A DNA stretch of 64,000 nucleotides from JAHDNZ01 sp036721855 (GTDB lineage Bacteria; Bacillota; DTU065). Position numbers and translations under genes: made by a program. Location: assembly GCA_036721855.1 (NCBI GenBank), contig DAIMKF010000002.1, forward strand, positions 56,409 through 120,408. Reading direction: 5' to 3'. Of the stretch, positions 44,497-53,531 are shown piece after piece. The stretch's first letter is position 1. Each line of letters begins with the position of its first letter. Below the pieces are notes generated by a model. That model did not search any database and had not been told where the DNA came from. It saw only the letters and a list, made by a program, of their open reading frames with translations.

Positions 44497-46929
44497 GTGG
44501 TTTTAGAATCTTCAGATAAAATTATCGATAAAGATATTCACGAAGAGATGAAGAAATCTTATATAACCTATTCCATGAGTGTTATTGTAGATCGTGCTCT
44601 TCCTGATGTTCGCGATGGTTTAAAACCAGTTCACAGGCGTATTCTCTATACCATGCACCAGTTAGGTTTAACACCTAAATCTCAGTATAAGAAGTCTGCT
44701 AGAATTGTCGGTGATACCATGGGTAAATATCACCCTCATGGTGACTCGGCAATTTATGATGCCATGGTACGCTTGGCACAGGATTTTTCAACTAGATATC
44801 CTTTAGTAGACGGACATGGAAACTTTGGTTCTCTTGACGGTGATCCTCCGGCAGCTATGCGTTATACCGAAGCAAGGCTGTCGGCTTTGGCCCTGGAGAT
44901 GCTTAGGGATATTGAAAAGGAGACCGTTGATTTTAGTCCCAACTTTGATGGTGAAGAGATGCAGCCAGATGTTTTGCCGTCGCGAATCCCCAATCTCTTA
45001 ATAAACGGGGCCTCGGGAATTGCCGTTGGCATGGCTACTAATATACCACCACACAATCTAGGTGAAGTTGTAGATGGTCTTATAGCCATTTTAGATAACC
45101 CCGAGATTGAGATAGATAATTTATTGGATATTGTTAAAGGACCTGATTTTCCAACCGGTGGTATAATTTTAGGCCGCCAAGGGATAAAGAAGGCCTATTT
45201 GCAAGGGAGAGGCCAGATTAGAGTTCGAGCAAAAGCTGAAATTGAAGAGATGCGGGGTGGGAAGTATCGCATTATAGTAACGGAAATTCCCTACCAAGTT
45301 AATAAGGCCAATCTGGTAGAAAAAATAGCTGAACTGGCCCGCACTAAAAAGATTGATGGTATTACTGATCTCAGAGATGAATCTGATACTGAGATCAGAA
45401 TCATTATCGAGCTTAGGAAAGATGTTAGCCCCCAGATTATCTTAAACCAGCTGTATAAACAGACTCAAATGCAGGTGACTTTTGGCGCTATTATGTTGGC
45501 CCTGGTTAATGGAGAACCCAAGGTATTAAATCTCAAAGAGATGATGTTCCATTACCTTAACCATCAAGAAGAGGTAACTAGAAGACGTTATCAATATGAT
45601 CTGGCCAAAGCCGAGCACCAGGCTCATATTAGGGAAGGCTTGTTAATAGCTCTTGATCATTTAGATGAAGTTATTAAAATTATTAGGGAGTCTCCATCTG
45701 ACAAAGAAGCACTTGATAATTTAATGACTCAATTTGCTTTAACCGAGATTCAGGCTAACGCGATTTTGGATATGCGCTTAAGAAGGCTTACCGGGCTGGA
45801 AAGAGATAAGGTTTTACAAGAATATAAAGAACTTCAGGTTACTATTTTTGAATATAAGAGTATTTTAGGAGATCGTAAACGACTTTTGGGTATTGTTAAA
45901 GACGACTTACTAGATGTAAAAAACAAATATGCTGATCCCCGTAAGACCGCAATATCAGCTCAATCCGGAAGTCTTGATATAGAAGATTTAATTCATGCCG
46001 AAGATGTAGTGGTTATGATTACCAGACAAGGCTATATCAAGCGTCTGCCTGTTAACACCTATAAAAGCCAGCTAAGAGGCGGTCGGGGTGTAATCGGTAT
46101 GGATACCAAGGAAGAGGATTTTGTCGAGCATATATTCGTGGCCAATACCTTAGATACTATCCTCTTTTTTACGACAAAAGGTCTGGTCCATCAGTTAAAA
46201 ACCTATCAGATTCCTGATGCTTCCAGACAGTCGAGGGGTACATCGGTTGTAAATCTTTTGCAAATTGGTAGAGAAGAGATTATTACAGCCGTGATCTCAA
46301 TTAAAGGTTTTGATGAAGATGCCTCTTTGATGATGATCACCAAAAACGGCAAAATTAAAAGGACATCTCTCCCTGAATATGACACTCGTCTCAAAAGGGG
46401 TCTTATTGCGGTAAGGCTTGAAGATAATGACGAATTAATTTCAGTAATTAAAGTTCAAAAAGACGATCAAGCCTTTATAGCAACTGCCAGGGGAAGAGCA
46501 ATAAGGATTAGAGTAGAGAATGTCAGAGAGATGGGTCGTGCCACTATGGGTGTTAAAGGAATTCAGCTTGGCCCAAATGATGAGGTAGTAGCACTTGATC
46601 TTGTTAGAGCCAGGTCTTTTATTTTGACGGTAACTAAAAACGGTTATGGAAAAAGAACTCGTATCGGCGAATACCGTATCCAAGGACGTGGTGGTAAAGG
46701 TGTTATTAACATGAAGGTTAATAAAAAAACAGGTCATGTTATTACAGCCATGTCTGTTATGGGTGATGAAGAGATTATTATTGCTACTAAAGAGGCAATT
46801 GTGCTAAAGACTACTGTTGAATCAATTTCGATTCAAGGCAGATCTACTCAGGGAGTTATGGTGATGCGTCCGGAAGAGGGAAATGAATTAGTTTCGGTAG
46901 CTTTGGCTGAAAGCGAAGATGTTAAATAA
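44497..46929 (+). CDS. gyrA: DNA gyrase subunit A
   Basis: 810 residues. Active-site Tyr in AAMRYTEARLSALA; the quinolone-region segment HPHGDSAIYDAMVRLAQ is unmodified in motif. C-terminal beta-pinwheel with the GyrA-box-like QGRGGKGV. GTG start after AGAGGTGAT. Confidence 0.97.
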   Translation: MVLESSDKIIDKDIHEEMKKSYITYSMSVIVDRALPDVRDGLKPVHRRILYTMHQLGLTPKSQYKKSARIVGDTMGKYHPHGDSAIYDAMVRLAQDFSTRYPLVDGHGNFGSLDGDPPAAMRYTEARLSALALEMLRDIEKETVDFSPNFDGEEMQPDVLPSRIPNLLINGASGIAVGMATNIPPHNLGEVVDGLIAILDNPEIEIDNLLDIVKGPDFPTGGIILGRQGIKKAYLQGRGQIRVRAKAEIEEMRGGKYRIIVTEIPYQVNKANLVEKIAELARTKKIDGITDLRDESDTEIRIIIELRKDVSPQIILNQLYKQTQMQVTFGAIMLALVNGEPKVLNLKEMMFHYLNHQEEVTRRRYQYDLAKAEHQAHIREGLLIALDHLDEVIKIIRESPSDKEALDNLMTQFALTEIQANAILDMRLRRLTGLERDKVLQEYKELQVTIFEYKSILGDRKRLLGIVKDDLLDVKNKYADPRKTAISAQSGSLDIEDLIHAEDVVVMITRQGYIKRLPVNTYKSQLRGGRGVIGMDTKEEDFVEHIFVANTLDTILFFTTKGLVHQLKTYQIPDASRQSRGTSVVNLLQIGREEIITAVISIKGFDEDASLMMITKNGKIKRTSLPEYDTRLKRGLIAVRLEDNDELISVIKVQKDDQAFIATARGRAIRIRVENVREMGRATMGVKGIQLGPNDEVVALDLVRARSFILTVTKNGYGKRTRIGEYRIQGRGGKGVINMKVNKKTGHVITAMSVMGDEEIIIATKEAIVLKTTVESISIQGRSTQGVMVMRPEEGNELVSVALAESEDVK

Positions 46930-46968
46930 AAAATCAGGGCACTACCAAAAATCTGTGCCCTGATTTTT
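46929..46968. terminator. Bidirectional terminator between gyrA and the glycosyltransferase gene
   Basis: AAAAATCAGGGCAC (46929-46942) pairs with GTGCCCTGATTTTT (46955-46968). A/T flanks serve both convergent genes. Confidence 0.88.
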
Positions 46969-48120
46969 ATCTTTTAAAGTCTTTTTATAGACAGAGATAA
47001 TTTTTTCGTAAAAACTATCAGCCGAAAAACCCTCGGCAATTTCTCTGGATCTAGTACCCATCTTAAGTTTCAATTGTTCATCATTCATAATCTTTTCCAC
47101 TGCAACGAGATACTCGGTTTCTGTGTGATAATAGAATCCATTTTGATTGTGTTTGACTATATCGAAGTAAGACTCATCGAAAATCGCTACAATCGGTTTT
47201 TTAGAAGCAGCTGCTTCTAAAACTACCAAACCTTGGGTTTCCGAAGTTGAGGCGGTAACAAAACAATCAGCTAACTGGTAAAAAATAGGCAGGTCTTCAT
47301 AACGGATTTTCCCGCTAAACACAATGTTATTTTCTAAGGATAATCTTGAGACAAGCTCGTTTAACTCACATTGATACTTGCCTGCTCCAACTATTAGGAG
47401 TTTATAAAAAGGATTAAGTTCCTGGAGCTTTTTTTGATAGGCAATCAGTGTTTCCAGGCCTTTTTCTTTTGCTAATCTGCCAACAAAGATAAGAATTTTG
47501 TCTTGGTGGCTAAAACCGAGTTTGGTTTTGAAGCTTTGTAGTATCTTTGGAGGTATTGTCTGGTAAAATTGTGGTAAATCAATACCGGTTGGAATGATAT
47601 AGATAGGTTTTTTAACACCGTAACTACAAAGAGCTGTATAAACTTTTTGAGTGGGTACAATTATAGCGTCTACTTGGTTACAAAAAACACGCGAATAATT
47701 TTCAGCAGCTTCTTTGGGCAGTAAAGACCCAAATTTCACATAGTGTGTATAATCAGTTAGCATAGTATGGTAGGTATGCACTTCAGGGATTTCGAGTCTT
47801 TTGGCAATTATATGGCCCATGATTCCCAAGGAAAAAGGATCGTGAGAATGAATAAGCTCTATTTCTAGCTCGCGAACCTTATTTATTATGGTTTGGGAAT
47901 AGACCTTGGCAATACGATATTCAGTGTTACCCCAGAATTTAACTGAGCCGATGCGAAAGACATTGGAGGGTTCTTTTTCTGGATTGATATCAGGATGAGT
48001 GACGGTAAAGATATATGGTTGGTGCCCGTTTTCTTTGAGTTTAAATTCCATTAAGCAAATAGAAGTGACAACCCCATTTACCTGTGGTTTGTAGGTATCA
48101 GCAAAGATGCCAATCCGCAT
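46942..48120 (-). CDS. GT4-family glycosyltransferase (diacylglycerol glucosyltransferase-like)
   Basis: 392 residues, GT-B fold. N-terminal MRIGIFADTYKPQVNGVVTS and IHSHDPFSLG, C-terminal donor site with FVGRLAKEKGLETLI and ASTSETQGLVVLEAAASKKP (E-x7-E). The N-terminal motifs resemble 1,2-diacylglycerol 3-glucosyltransferases, which make membrane glycolipids. The acceptor is inferred. GAGGTG SD. Confidence 0.85.
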   Translation of the reverse strand: MRIGIFADTYKPQVNGVVTSICLMEFKLKENGHQPYIFTVTHPDINPEKEPSNVFRIGSVKFWGNTEYRIAKVYSQTIINKVRELEIELIHSHDPFSLGIMGHIIAKRLEIPEVHTYHTMLTDYTHYVKFGSLLPKEAAENYSRVFCNQVDAIIVPTQKVYTALCSYGVKKPIYIIPTGIDLPQFYQTIPPKILQSFKTKLGFSHQDKILIFVGRLAKEKGLETLIAYQKKLQELNPFYKLLIVGAGKYQCELNELVSRLSLENNIVFSGKIRYEDLPIFYQLADCFVTASTSETQGLVVLEAAASKKPIVAIFDESYFDIVKHNQNGFYYHTETEYLVAVEKIMNDEQLKLKMGTRSREIAEGFSADSFYEKIISVYKKTLKDKNQGTDFW

Positions 48121-48488
48121 TTAATTCACCTCAAAAACTCGTAAGCCACCAAATGATAAGCCCTAGTTTAGTAAATATGCCACTCCAGCTCAAGTAAACT
48201 GTTTTGCAGGAGGACCTCTAGTTTAGGTGGGTTTCAAACATAGCCTGCCCATTTTTAAGCTAAAAAAGATAAACCAGGAGAAAAAGAAAAACAGCTTCTC
48301 GAAGGGTTTATTTCGGCAAAACTATCTTCTTGGAATTGCCAGCAAAAAATATTTTGAAGCTAGTTTGGAGTAATTAACACATATGCAGCAAGACCAATTC
48401 TGTTTGGCAGAAGCAAATACAGGCATTTCGCGTTTTGTAGCCCCAAAAGACTAATGTAGCAATATAAAGAATAAAATCAAGAAAAAAT

Positions 48489-48545
48489 GCAAACCCACTG
48501 TAACCAAGTAATAACAACGGTTACAGCGGGTTTTATTGTTTTTTG
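48489..48545 (+). terminator. Orphan + strand terminator
   Basis: ACCCACTGTAACC and GGTTACAGCGGGT pair with one G-T wobble, followed by a T-rich stretch including TTTTTT. No + strand gene precedes it. Confidence 0.5.
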
Positions 48546-48557
48546 GCTATTATTATT

Positions 48558-48582
48558 AAAAAAAAGGTCCGCTTAGCGGACC
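48558..48582 (-). terminator. Terminator of the 48.6-kb secreted-protein gene
   Basis: On the - strand GGTCCGC/GCGGACC with a 3-nt loop, followed by eight T. Confidence 0.88.
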
Positions 48583-48590
48583 TTAAAAAA

Positions 48591-49166
48591 CTAGAGTTTA
48601 TAAACTTTAAGATTTTTTATTTCGCAAGCAGAGTGATCGGCACGGAAGCCAAACATACCTTCGAAGTAAAGATCATCTTCATCTTTGCCCTCAAAAAGAA
48701 GTTCGCCATTTACAAAGATTTTGATGACGTTTTTATTTACTTCAGCTCTTACTTTGAAAACTTTACCGGCTAGAAATTTAGGCGAATCAGCATTCATAAG
48801 TTCAAGGTGTTTATCCCAATTGCCTTCAAAGATGTGTACCAAATAACCCTCGGGGTGGAATGCTATACCATAACCATTCCATAGTTCATTCATACGCAGG
48901 AAAAGACGTACCGAACCATAGACCCCATATTCAAGGGGTAGGATCTCACATTCAACTGCATAGTTCTCCCAATCTTCCTCGCCAGCGAAAATATCGCCAA
49001 AACCTACTTCTGGGAAGACTAAGGCACCATAATCTGCCAGCCATAGATCTGTGGTGGCAAACCACTGATCGAGATCCTCGAAGTCGTCTTCAAAGATAAC
49101 TTTTTCAGCAGCAAAACCAGCCACACTTACCAAAAGCACCATAACCACCAATAGAAAGCGTTTCAT
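48591..49166 (-). CDS. Secreted protein with a concanavalin-like (LamG/DUF1080-type) domain
   Basis: 191 residues. Signal peptide 1-19 (RFLLVVMVLLVSVAGFAA). The mature part begins VIFEDDFEDLDQWFATTDLW and continues with beta-rich repeats ending in IKNLKVYKL, a layout typical of jelly-roll domains that bind sugars. No catalytic residues are recognised. AAAGGAGGTAA SD. Confidence 0.72.
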   Translation of the reverse strand: MKRFLLVVMVLLVSVAGFAAEKVIFEDDFEDLDQWFATTDLWLADYGALVFPEVGFGDIFAGEEDWENYAVECEILPLEYGVYGSVRLFLRMNELWNGYGIAFHPEGYLVHIFEGNWDKHLELMNADSPKFLAGKVFKVRAEVNKNVIKIFVNGELLFEGKDEDDLYFEGMFGFRADHSACEIKNLKVYKL

Positions 49167-49254
49167 AAAATTACCTCCTTTGATTTATAATTCTCAAATC
49201 CAGTTTTTTAGAGACCCTCTAAGATAAAGGAGTCCTAAGCAGAGGTTTATAATA

Positions 49255-50676
49255 TCAATCCAGCGGTAAAACGTGAATTGTTCCTATAGTATTTGCTTGA
49301 GCAGGATAATTTTTAAAAAGGAGTAGGTTAGGGGCATTTTGGAGCTTTCCGATTTTTAATTCAAATCCTTCGGTATCGTCAACGCCATTTAAAAGTAGAA
49401 TAATTCTATTACCATCTATAAGTGCCATGGAAACATAAGCTTCGTCGTTAGAACAAAGGATCTGATAATTGTCAGTATCTTCACCTGTATATTTATCTAC
49501 TCGTCGATCAAAGGATAGCTGCAAACGATTATTAGGTAATCTTTTTACCATTTTTAAGCTAGGTGCTTTAGTATACATATCCAGAGCTAGGTGATATTCA
49601 TAACTCATCACACTTTGATAGCCAAGGTCATCGGAAGCAGTATAGAAGTCTTCTAGCCATTTGTCACTGCGTCGCATTTGCATTTGCGAGCCGATATCGG
49701 TCTGAAGCATTAAAGCTAAATCGGGGAAGGCTTCTTTAAGAGGGTCAGCAAAAGGGGCATAACTCTTAATATAATCTGGCGGGAGATCTTCTTTTACCCA
49801 ATCCGGCCAGTGAGTTTGAATGGTATGTCGATCTGGTTTTACTGTCTGTACAAGACTAAGAGCATCTAAACCCTGCATCTCTCTGATACGTTCCACACTG
49901 TTTTTACCTTCATCAATTCCTAAACTCCAGGTAGAAACCAAGATCCCTGGTTTTGCTTCTCTTAGCCCACCTTTACCATTTACGATATCGTTAAGAAAAT
50001 CGTTAACCGTAAAGACTCTAAACTGAATCCATTTTTCGTAAACATCTTTGTTACGTCTATAGTATCTAGAGTCAGAGGGCTTAGAAAAATTAAGGGGTTC
50101 TTCGCCAAACTTCTCTTTAAAGATCTCCAAGCAATGATCGCAAAGACAGGCGTAAGCACCAGAGGAGAAACCGTTAATTTCCGGCAGATAAGACTCAGCC
50201 AGTTCTACACCGTCAAAAGGTGCGGAGTTAATAACTTTGGCTAAGGAAGCTTTCTTCCATTCTCGGTAGTCTTTATTGTTCATACAAAAGAAAGTAAAGC
50301 CAGGGTAAATTTTCCCTAAGTGTTTCATCTGCCAAGAAGGCCAATCAGTAGGGAAATTAGCTGTTGAATAGCTGCCGTTGCCAAGGACAAGGGCCCAGAC
50401 TTCAAGACCTGCTTTTTTTAACTCTTCAACAAGCTTGATATTGATACTGTTTTCATTGGTAACAAAATAGTGAACAATGGTATAATCGTTTAGCACAAGC
50501 TCTTCGGCAATACTTTCTTCGCTACGTCCCTGATAGTAGGGAAAACCCGGATCAATTTGAATACCCTTTTCAAAAGCTATAGCGGGATTGGCCAAAGATA
50601 ATGTTAAGACAAAAGGTGAGAGCAGTGCAAAGAGTTTCATACTCCAGGCAGCTGCCTTTTTGAAAAAGTCAGGCAA
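49255..50676 (-). CDS. Secreted protein of unknown function, probable TIM-barrel glycosidase-like fold
   Basis: About 473 residues. The signal region FALLSPFVLTLSLANPAIAF is preceded by a basic N-terminus. The body alternates strands and helices (IVHYFVTNEN, GLEVWALVLG, FDGVELAESYLPE, ILVSTWSLG), with a CxxxCxxC cluster in GAYACLCDHCLE, consistent with a glycoside-hydrolase-like barrel plus a C-terminal beta domain. The family is not identified. TTG 50676 fits AAAGGAG; the frame opens at GTG 50685. The 48.6-kb gene lies 88 bp downstream. Confidence 0.6.
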   Translation of the reverse strand: MPDFFKKAAAWSMKLFALLSPFVLTLSLANPAIAFEKGIQIDPGFPYYQGRSEESIAEELVLNDYTIVHYFVTNENSINIKLVEELKKAGLEVWALVLGNGSYSTANFPTDWPSWQMKHLGKIYPGFTFFCMNNKDYREWKKASLAKVINSAPFDGVELAESYLPEINGFSSGAYACLCDHCLEIFKEKFGEEPLNFSKPSDSRYYRRNKDVYEKWIQFRVFTVNDFLNDIVNGKGGLREAKPGILVSTWSLGIDEGKNSVERIREMQGLDALSLVQTVKPDRHTIQTHWPDWVKEDLPPDYIKSYAPFADPLKEAFPDLALMLQTDIGSQMQMRRSDKWLEDFYTASDDLGYQSVMSYEYHLALDMYTKAPSLKMVKRLPNNRLQLSFDRRVDKYTGEDTDNYQILCSNDEAYVSMALIDGNRIILLLNGVDDTEGFELKIGKLQNAPNLLLFKNYPAQANTIGTIHVLPLD

Positions 50677-50718
50677 AAAGATCACTCCTTTTAGCTTCCT
50701 TTAATCAAAATTCTTCTT

Positions 50719-51357
50719 TTAAATGGATTTTCCTTCAAAATAAAACTGGCAATAAGCATTTAAGGGGCATTTATTACAAAGAGGGTTTTGGGCTTTACAC
50801 AAAGTTCTTCCGTGTAGTATTAACTGGTGGTGAGTTTTAATCCAGTCTTTTTTTAAAAATACTTGGCAGAGATCAGCTTCTACTTTTTCAGGGGTTTTCT
50901 TAAGGGAAAGACCTAAACGGTGAGAAACCCGAAATACATGGGTATCTACGGGGAAAGCCGGTATATTAAAGGCATTTCCTAAAATAACATTGGCAGTTTT
51001 TCTGCCTACACCAGGCAGCTTCTCGAGATCTTCTCTTTTATCTGGTACTTGAGAGTTGTAAGATGAAACAAGAATCTTTGAAGTAGCAATGATATTTTGG
51101 CTTTTGTTGTTAAAAAGACCACAGTCTTTGATTAAAGGAATCAGCTCCTCTTTAGTGAGAGCCGCCATTTCTTCCGGAGTGTTATATTCTAAAAAGAGCC
51201 TGGACGTTACTATATTTACACGTTTATCTGTACATTGAGCCGATAAGATAGTAGCTATTAGAAGTTCAAAAGGACTGCTAAAATTAAGAGTACAAGTAGC
51301 ATTGGGGTATAAACTGTCTAAAAAAGCGCTTATCTCTTTAACGGTCACTTTCTCCAT
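50719..51357 (-). CDS. nth: Endonuclease III (DNA glycosylase/AP lyase)
   Basis: 212 residues. HhH motif LPGVGRKTANVILGNAF with the catalytic Lys, catalytic Asp in FPVDTHVFRVSHRLGL, and a C-terminal 4Fe-4S site (C-x6-C-x2-C-x5-C: CKAQNPLCNKCPLNAYC). SD TAGGTGG. Confidence 0.96.
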   Translation of the reverse strand: MEKVTVKEISAFLDSLYPNATCTLNFSSPFELLIATILSAQCTDKRVNIVTSRLFLEYNTPEEMAALTKEELIPLIKDCGLFNNKSQNIIATSKILVSSYNSQVPDKREDLEKLPGVGRKTANVILGNAFNIPAFPVDTHVFRVSHRLGLSLKKTPEKVEADLCQVFLKKDWIKTHHQLILHGRTLCKAQNPLCNKCPLNAYCQFYFEGKSI

Positions 51358-51447
51358 AAAAATCCACCTACAGACATATTTTAGTTAAAAAGGAATAATT
51401 TTTTCCAAGCAGAAAATATTATCAAAAGCACTAAGGAGGGAAGAGGT

Positions 51448-52725
51448 ATGCGTAAAATTATTCCTTTTTTATGTGTTTTCTTGACTGTTGCCGCTTTAGC
51501 ATCACCGGTTAAGCTAAAGATTTGGATGACAGGGGAAACACCGGAAAGAATCCAAGTTCTCACAGATTTAATGGACAGTGATCTGACACCAAGAACGGGG
51601 ATTAGCGCGGAATTTACAGTTTTGCCCTGGACAGACTCGGACAACAAATTTATCCTGGCAGCTGCATCCGGGGAATCACCCGATGTCGCTTTAACAGCCG
51701 TACTATTACCTGCGGAAATGGGTATCCGTGGGGCGGCCCTGGATATGAAAAAAGCATTTAGATCCGAATTTGGTAAAGTTGCCAGTGTGCATTTCCAAAA
51801 TACTTTTACCTCATATACATTCAGAGAGGCTGTTTTTGCCGTACCATACCGAGTCGAAAGCAACCCGATGATTGTTCGCTATGATATCATTAAAGAGTTA
51901 GGTTTTAATGTACCCAAAACCTGGGATGAATTAAGAGCTATGCTACCCAAATTGCAATCAAAACAGATGAACTTCTCACAAAGCTTTGGTCTGGGCGAAG
52001 AATCATTTAGACCTTTTTCCATGTTTGTCTGGCAGTGTGGCGGCAAATTTTTTAAAGAGGATCTAACTGCCAGTGCCTGGGATGAGCCGGAGGCTATCAG
52101 AGGCTTTACCGAACTTGTCGAATTATATACTAAATATAAGATACCCAAAGAGGATGTAGCCATAGAGTCCTTCAGACGCGGTGAGATACCTATTATGCTT
52201 TTAGCCTGGTGGAACTATGGCTCTTTCCAACAAAGTTTACCTGAGCTTGCAGGAAAGTGGGGTATAGAATTAGTTCCTGGGCATATTAGAAATGGTAAAT
52301 TAGATCAAGCCAATTGGTTTGGAGGAACACCGTTAATGATTTTTAAAACTTCCAAACATCAAAAAGAGGCCTGGGAGTGGATTAAATGGGTGACCCAGCC
52401 CCATATACAAGCCGAACTGGCTAAACGCACCATGGAAAAACTCCCCGGTTCAATGTTTCTACCATCAATTCCTGAGGCCTACAACACACTGCCGCTACCT
52501 GAAAAAGACAGGATAGTTTTTAGAGATCAAGCTGCGGTTTCCAGAGCCCCTGTATTTACCTTGGCTTCCGAAAGAATAATTAATCGCTATATTGTCTTTG
52601 CTTTAAATGAAGCAATTATTCAAGGAAGCAGTCCCGAAACTGCCATTAAAAAAGCAGCTCAGGGAGTCAATACGGATCTAAAGACAAAATGGGCTGAGTG
52701 GAAGCGTTTTATTAGTAAGCTATAA
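51448..52725 (+). CDS. Extracellular solute-binding protein, family 1 (orphan)
   Basis: 425 residues. Signal peptide (IIPFLCVFLTVAALAS), then the family 1 sugar-binding fold (KLKIWMTGETPERIQ; ALDMKKAFRSEFGK; WFGGTPLMIFKTSKHQKEAW). No lipobox Cys and no permease or ATPase gene adjacent, so the transporter partner is elsewhere or the protein works alone. Strong AAGGAGGG-type SD and its own terminator. Confidence 0.88.
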   Translation: MRKIIPFLCVFLTVAALASPVKLKIWMTGETPERIQVLTDLMDSDLTPRTGISAEFTVLPWTDSDNKFILAAASGESPDVALTAVLLPAEMGIRGAALDMKKAFRSEFGKVASVHFQNTFTSYTFREAVFAVPYRVESNPMIVRYDIIKELGFNVPKTWDELRAMLPKLQSKQMNFSQSFGLGEESFRPFSMFVWQCGGKFFKEDLTASAWDEPEAIRGFTELVELYTKYKIPKEDVAIESFRRGEIPIMLLAWWNYGSFQQSLPELAGKWGIELVPGHIRNGKLDQANWFGGTPLMIFKTSKHQKEAWEWIKWVTQPHIQAELAKRTMEKLPGSMFLPSIPEAYNTLPLPEKDRIVFRDQAAVSRAPVFTLASERIINRYIVFALNEAIIQGSSPETAIKKAAQGVNTDLKTKWAEWKRFISKL

Positions 52726-52730
52726 TGATT

Positions 52731-52757
52731 AAAAGCGGCTGTTTACCAGCCGCTTTT
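52731..52757 (+). terminator. Terminator of the solute-binding protein gene
   Basis: AAAAGCGGCTG/CAGCCGCTTTT, 11-bp perfect stem with loop TTTAC, ending in TTTTT. Confidence 0.9.
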
Positions 52758-52759
52758 TA

Positions 52760-52987
52760 CTAATCTTTTTTATTTTGATCAAGGCTACTTAAATACCTAC
52801 TCTTTTTTCTTCTACGCTCCCGATCTTTTTTGGCTACATAGCGAGAAAGCAATATCAAGCCAATACCTACAAGAAAGACAATAAATGGCGTTAAATTAAA
52901 GCCTGATGTTAGGAGCATATAGATAAAGATAAGAAATCCAGCAGCGGTAGTTAAAGCACCAATTAGCTGCAAAAATTCGTGACTCAA
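52760..52987 (-). CDS. Small two-helix membrane protein
   Basis: 75 residues with TM helices at about 7-27 and 32-48, then a basic tail (KKDRERRRKKSRY). Not recognised. TTG start; AAGGAGG 10 nt upstream with the palindrome GGTTGCAACC between. Confidence 0.65.
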   Translation of the reverse strand: MSHEFLQLIGALTTAAGFLIFIYMLLTSGFNLTPFIVFLVGIGLILLSRYVAKKDRERRRKKSRYLSSLDQNKKD

Positions 52988-53184
52988 GGTTGCAACCCCT
53001 CCTTTTTACACGTTTATCCGTAATACTCTATCTTTATATTCGAGCAACCTACATAAAATCCTCTTTTGACCTGAATGAAGGAACCTAGAGGTTTTTTCTT
53101 CTTGGTAGTACTCTTAGCTTGTAGAGAGATATTCTTTTAGATAATATTAGAACTAACAAAAAGTTTTTTTTGGAGGGAATAGCT

Positions 53185-53520
53185 GTGAATGATTGGCAAA
53201 AGATGGCCAAAGATGTATTAACGGAAGCGTTAAAAGAAGAAACAATTAATCCTAAGATAATTGTTTCTGTTTTAGGTAAAGATCGGGTAGGTATTATTGC
53301 CGAAATAACTACTATTATAGCAAATCTGGGTGGAAACATTATTGATATCAACCAAACTATCTTTAGGGAACTGTTTAGTATGAATATGGTAATAGATATC
53401 AGTCAAACTCAAGAACCGTTTTTACAATTTAAAGCTCAACTCGAACAAAAAGGGCATGAGCTTGGACTTATGGTTATGGCACAAAGAGAAGATGTCTTTA
53501 CCAAAATGCACCGCGTGTGA
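53185..53520 (+). CDS. ACT-domain protein (UPF0237)
   Basis: About 111 residues from GTG 53185 (GGAGGG SD). ACT domain IIVSVLGKDRVGIIAEITTI, a putative amino-acid sensor. It carries about 20 extra N-terminal residues relative to ordinary UPF0237 proteins. Next to a UPF0210 gene, a conserved pair. Confidence 0.88.
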   Translation: MNDWQKMAKDVLTEALKEETINPKIIVSVLGKDRVGIIAEITTIIANLGGNIIDINQTIFRELFSMNMVIDISQTQEPFLQFKAQLEQKGHELGLMVMAQREDVFTKMHRV

Positions 53521-53531
53521 GGTGAGATTAC

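Larger units (their letters stand above)
48121..48590. other. Intergenic with two hairpins; no certain gene
   Basis: Two terminators occupy the right end (48489-48545 and 48566-48582). A + strand frame of 23 codons (48383-48454) precedes the first, with GGAG 12 nt upstream of its ATG. It is too weak to call. Confidence 0.35.
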
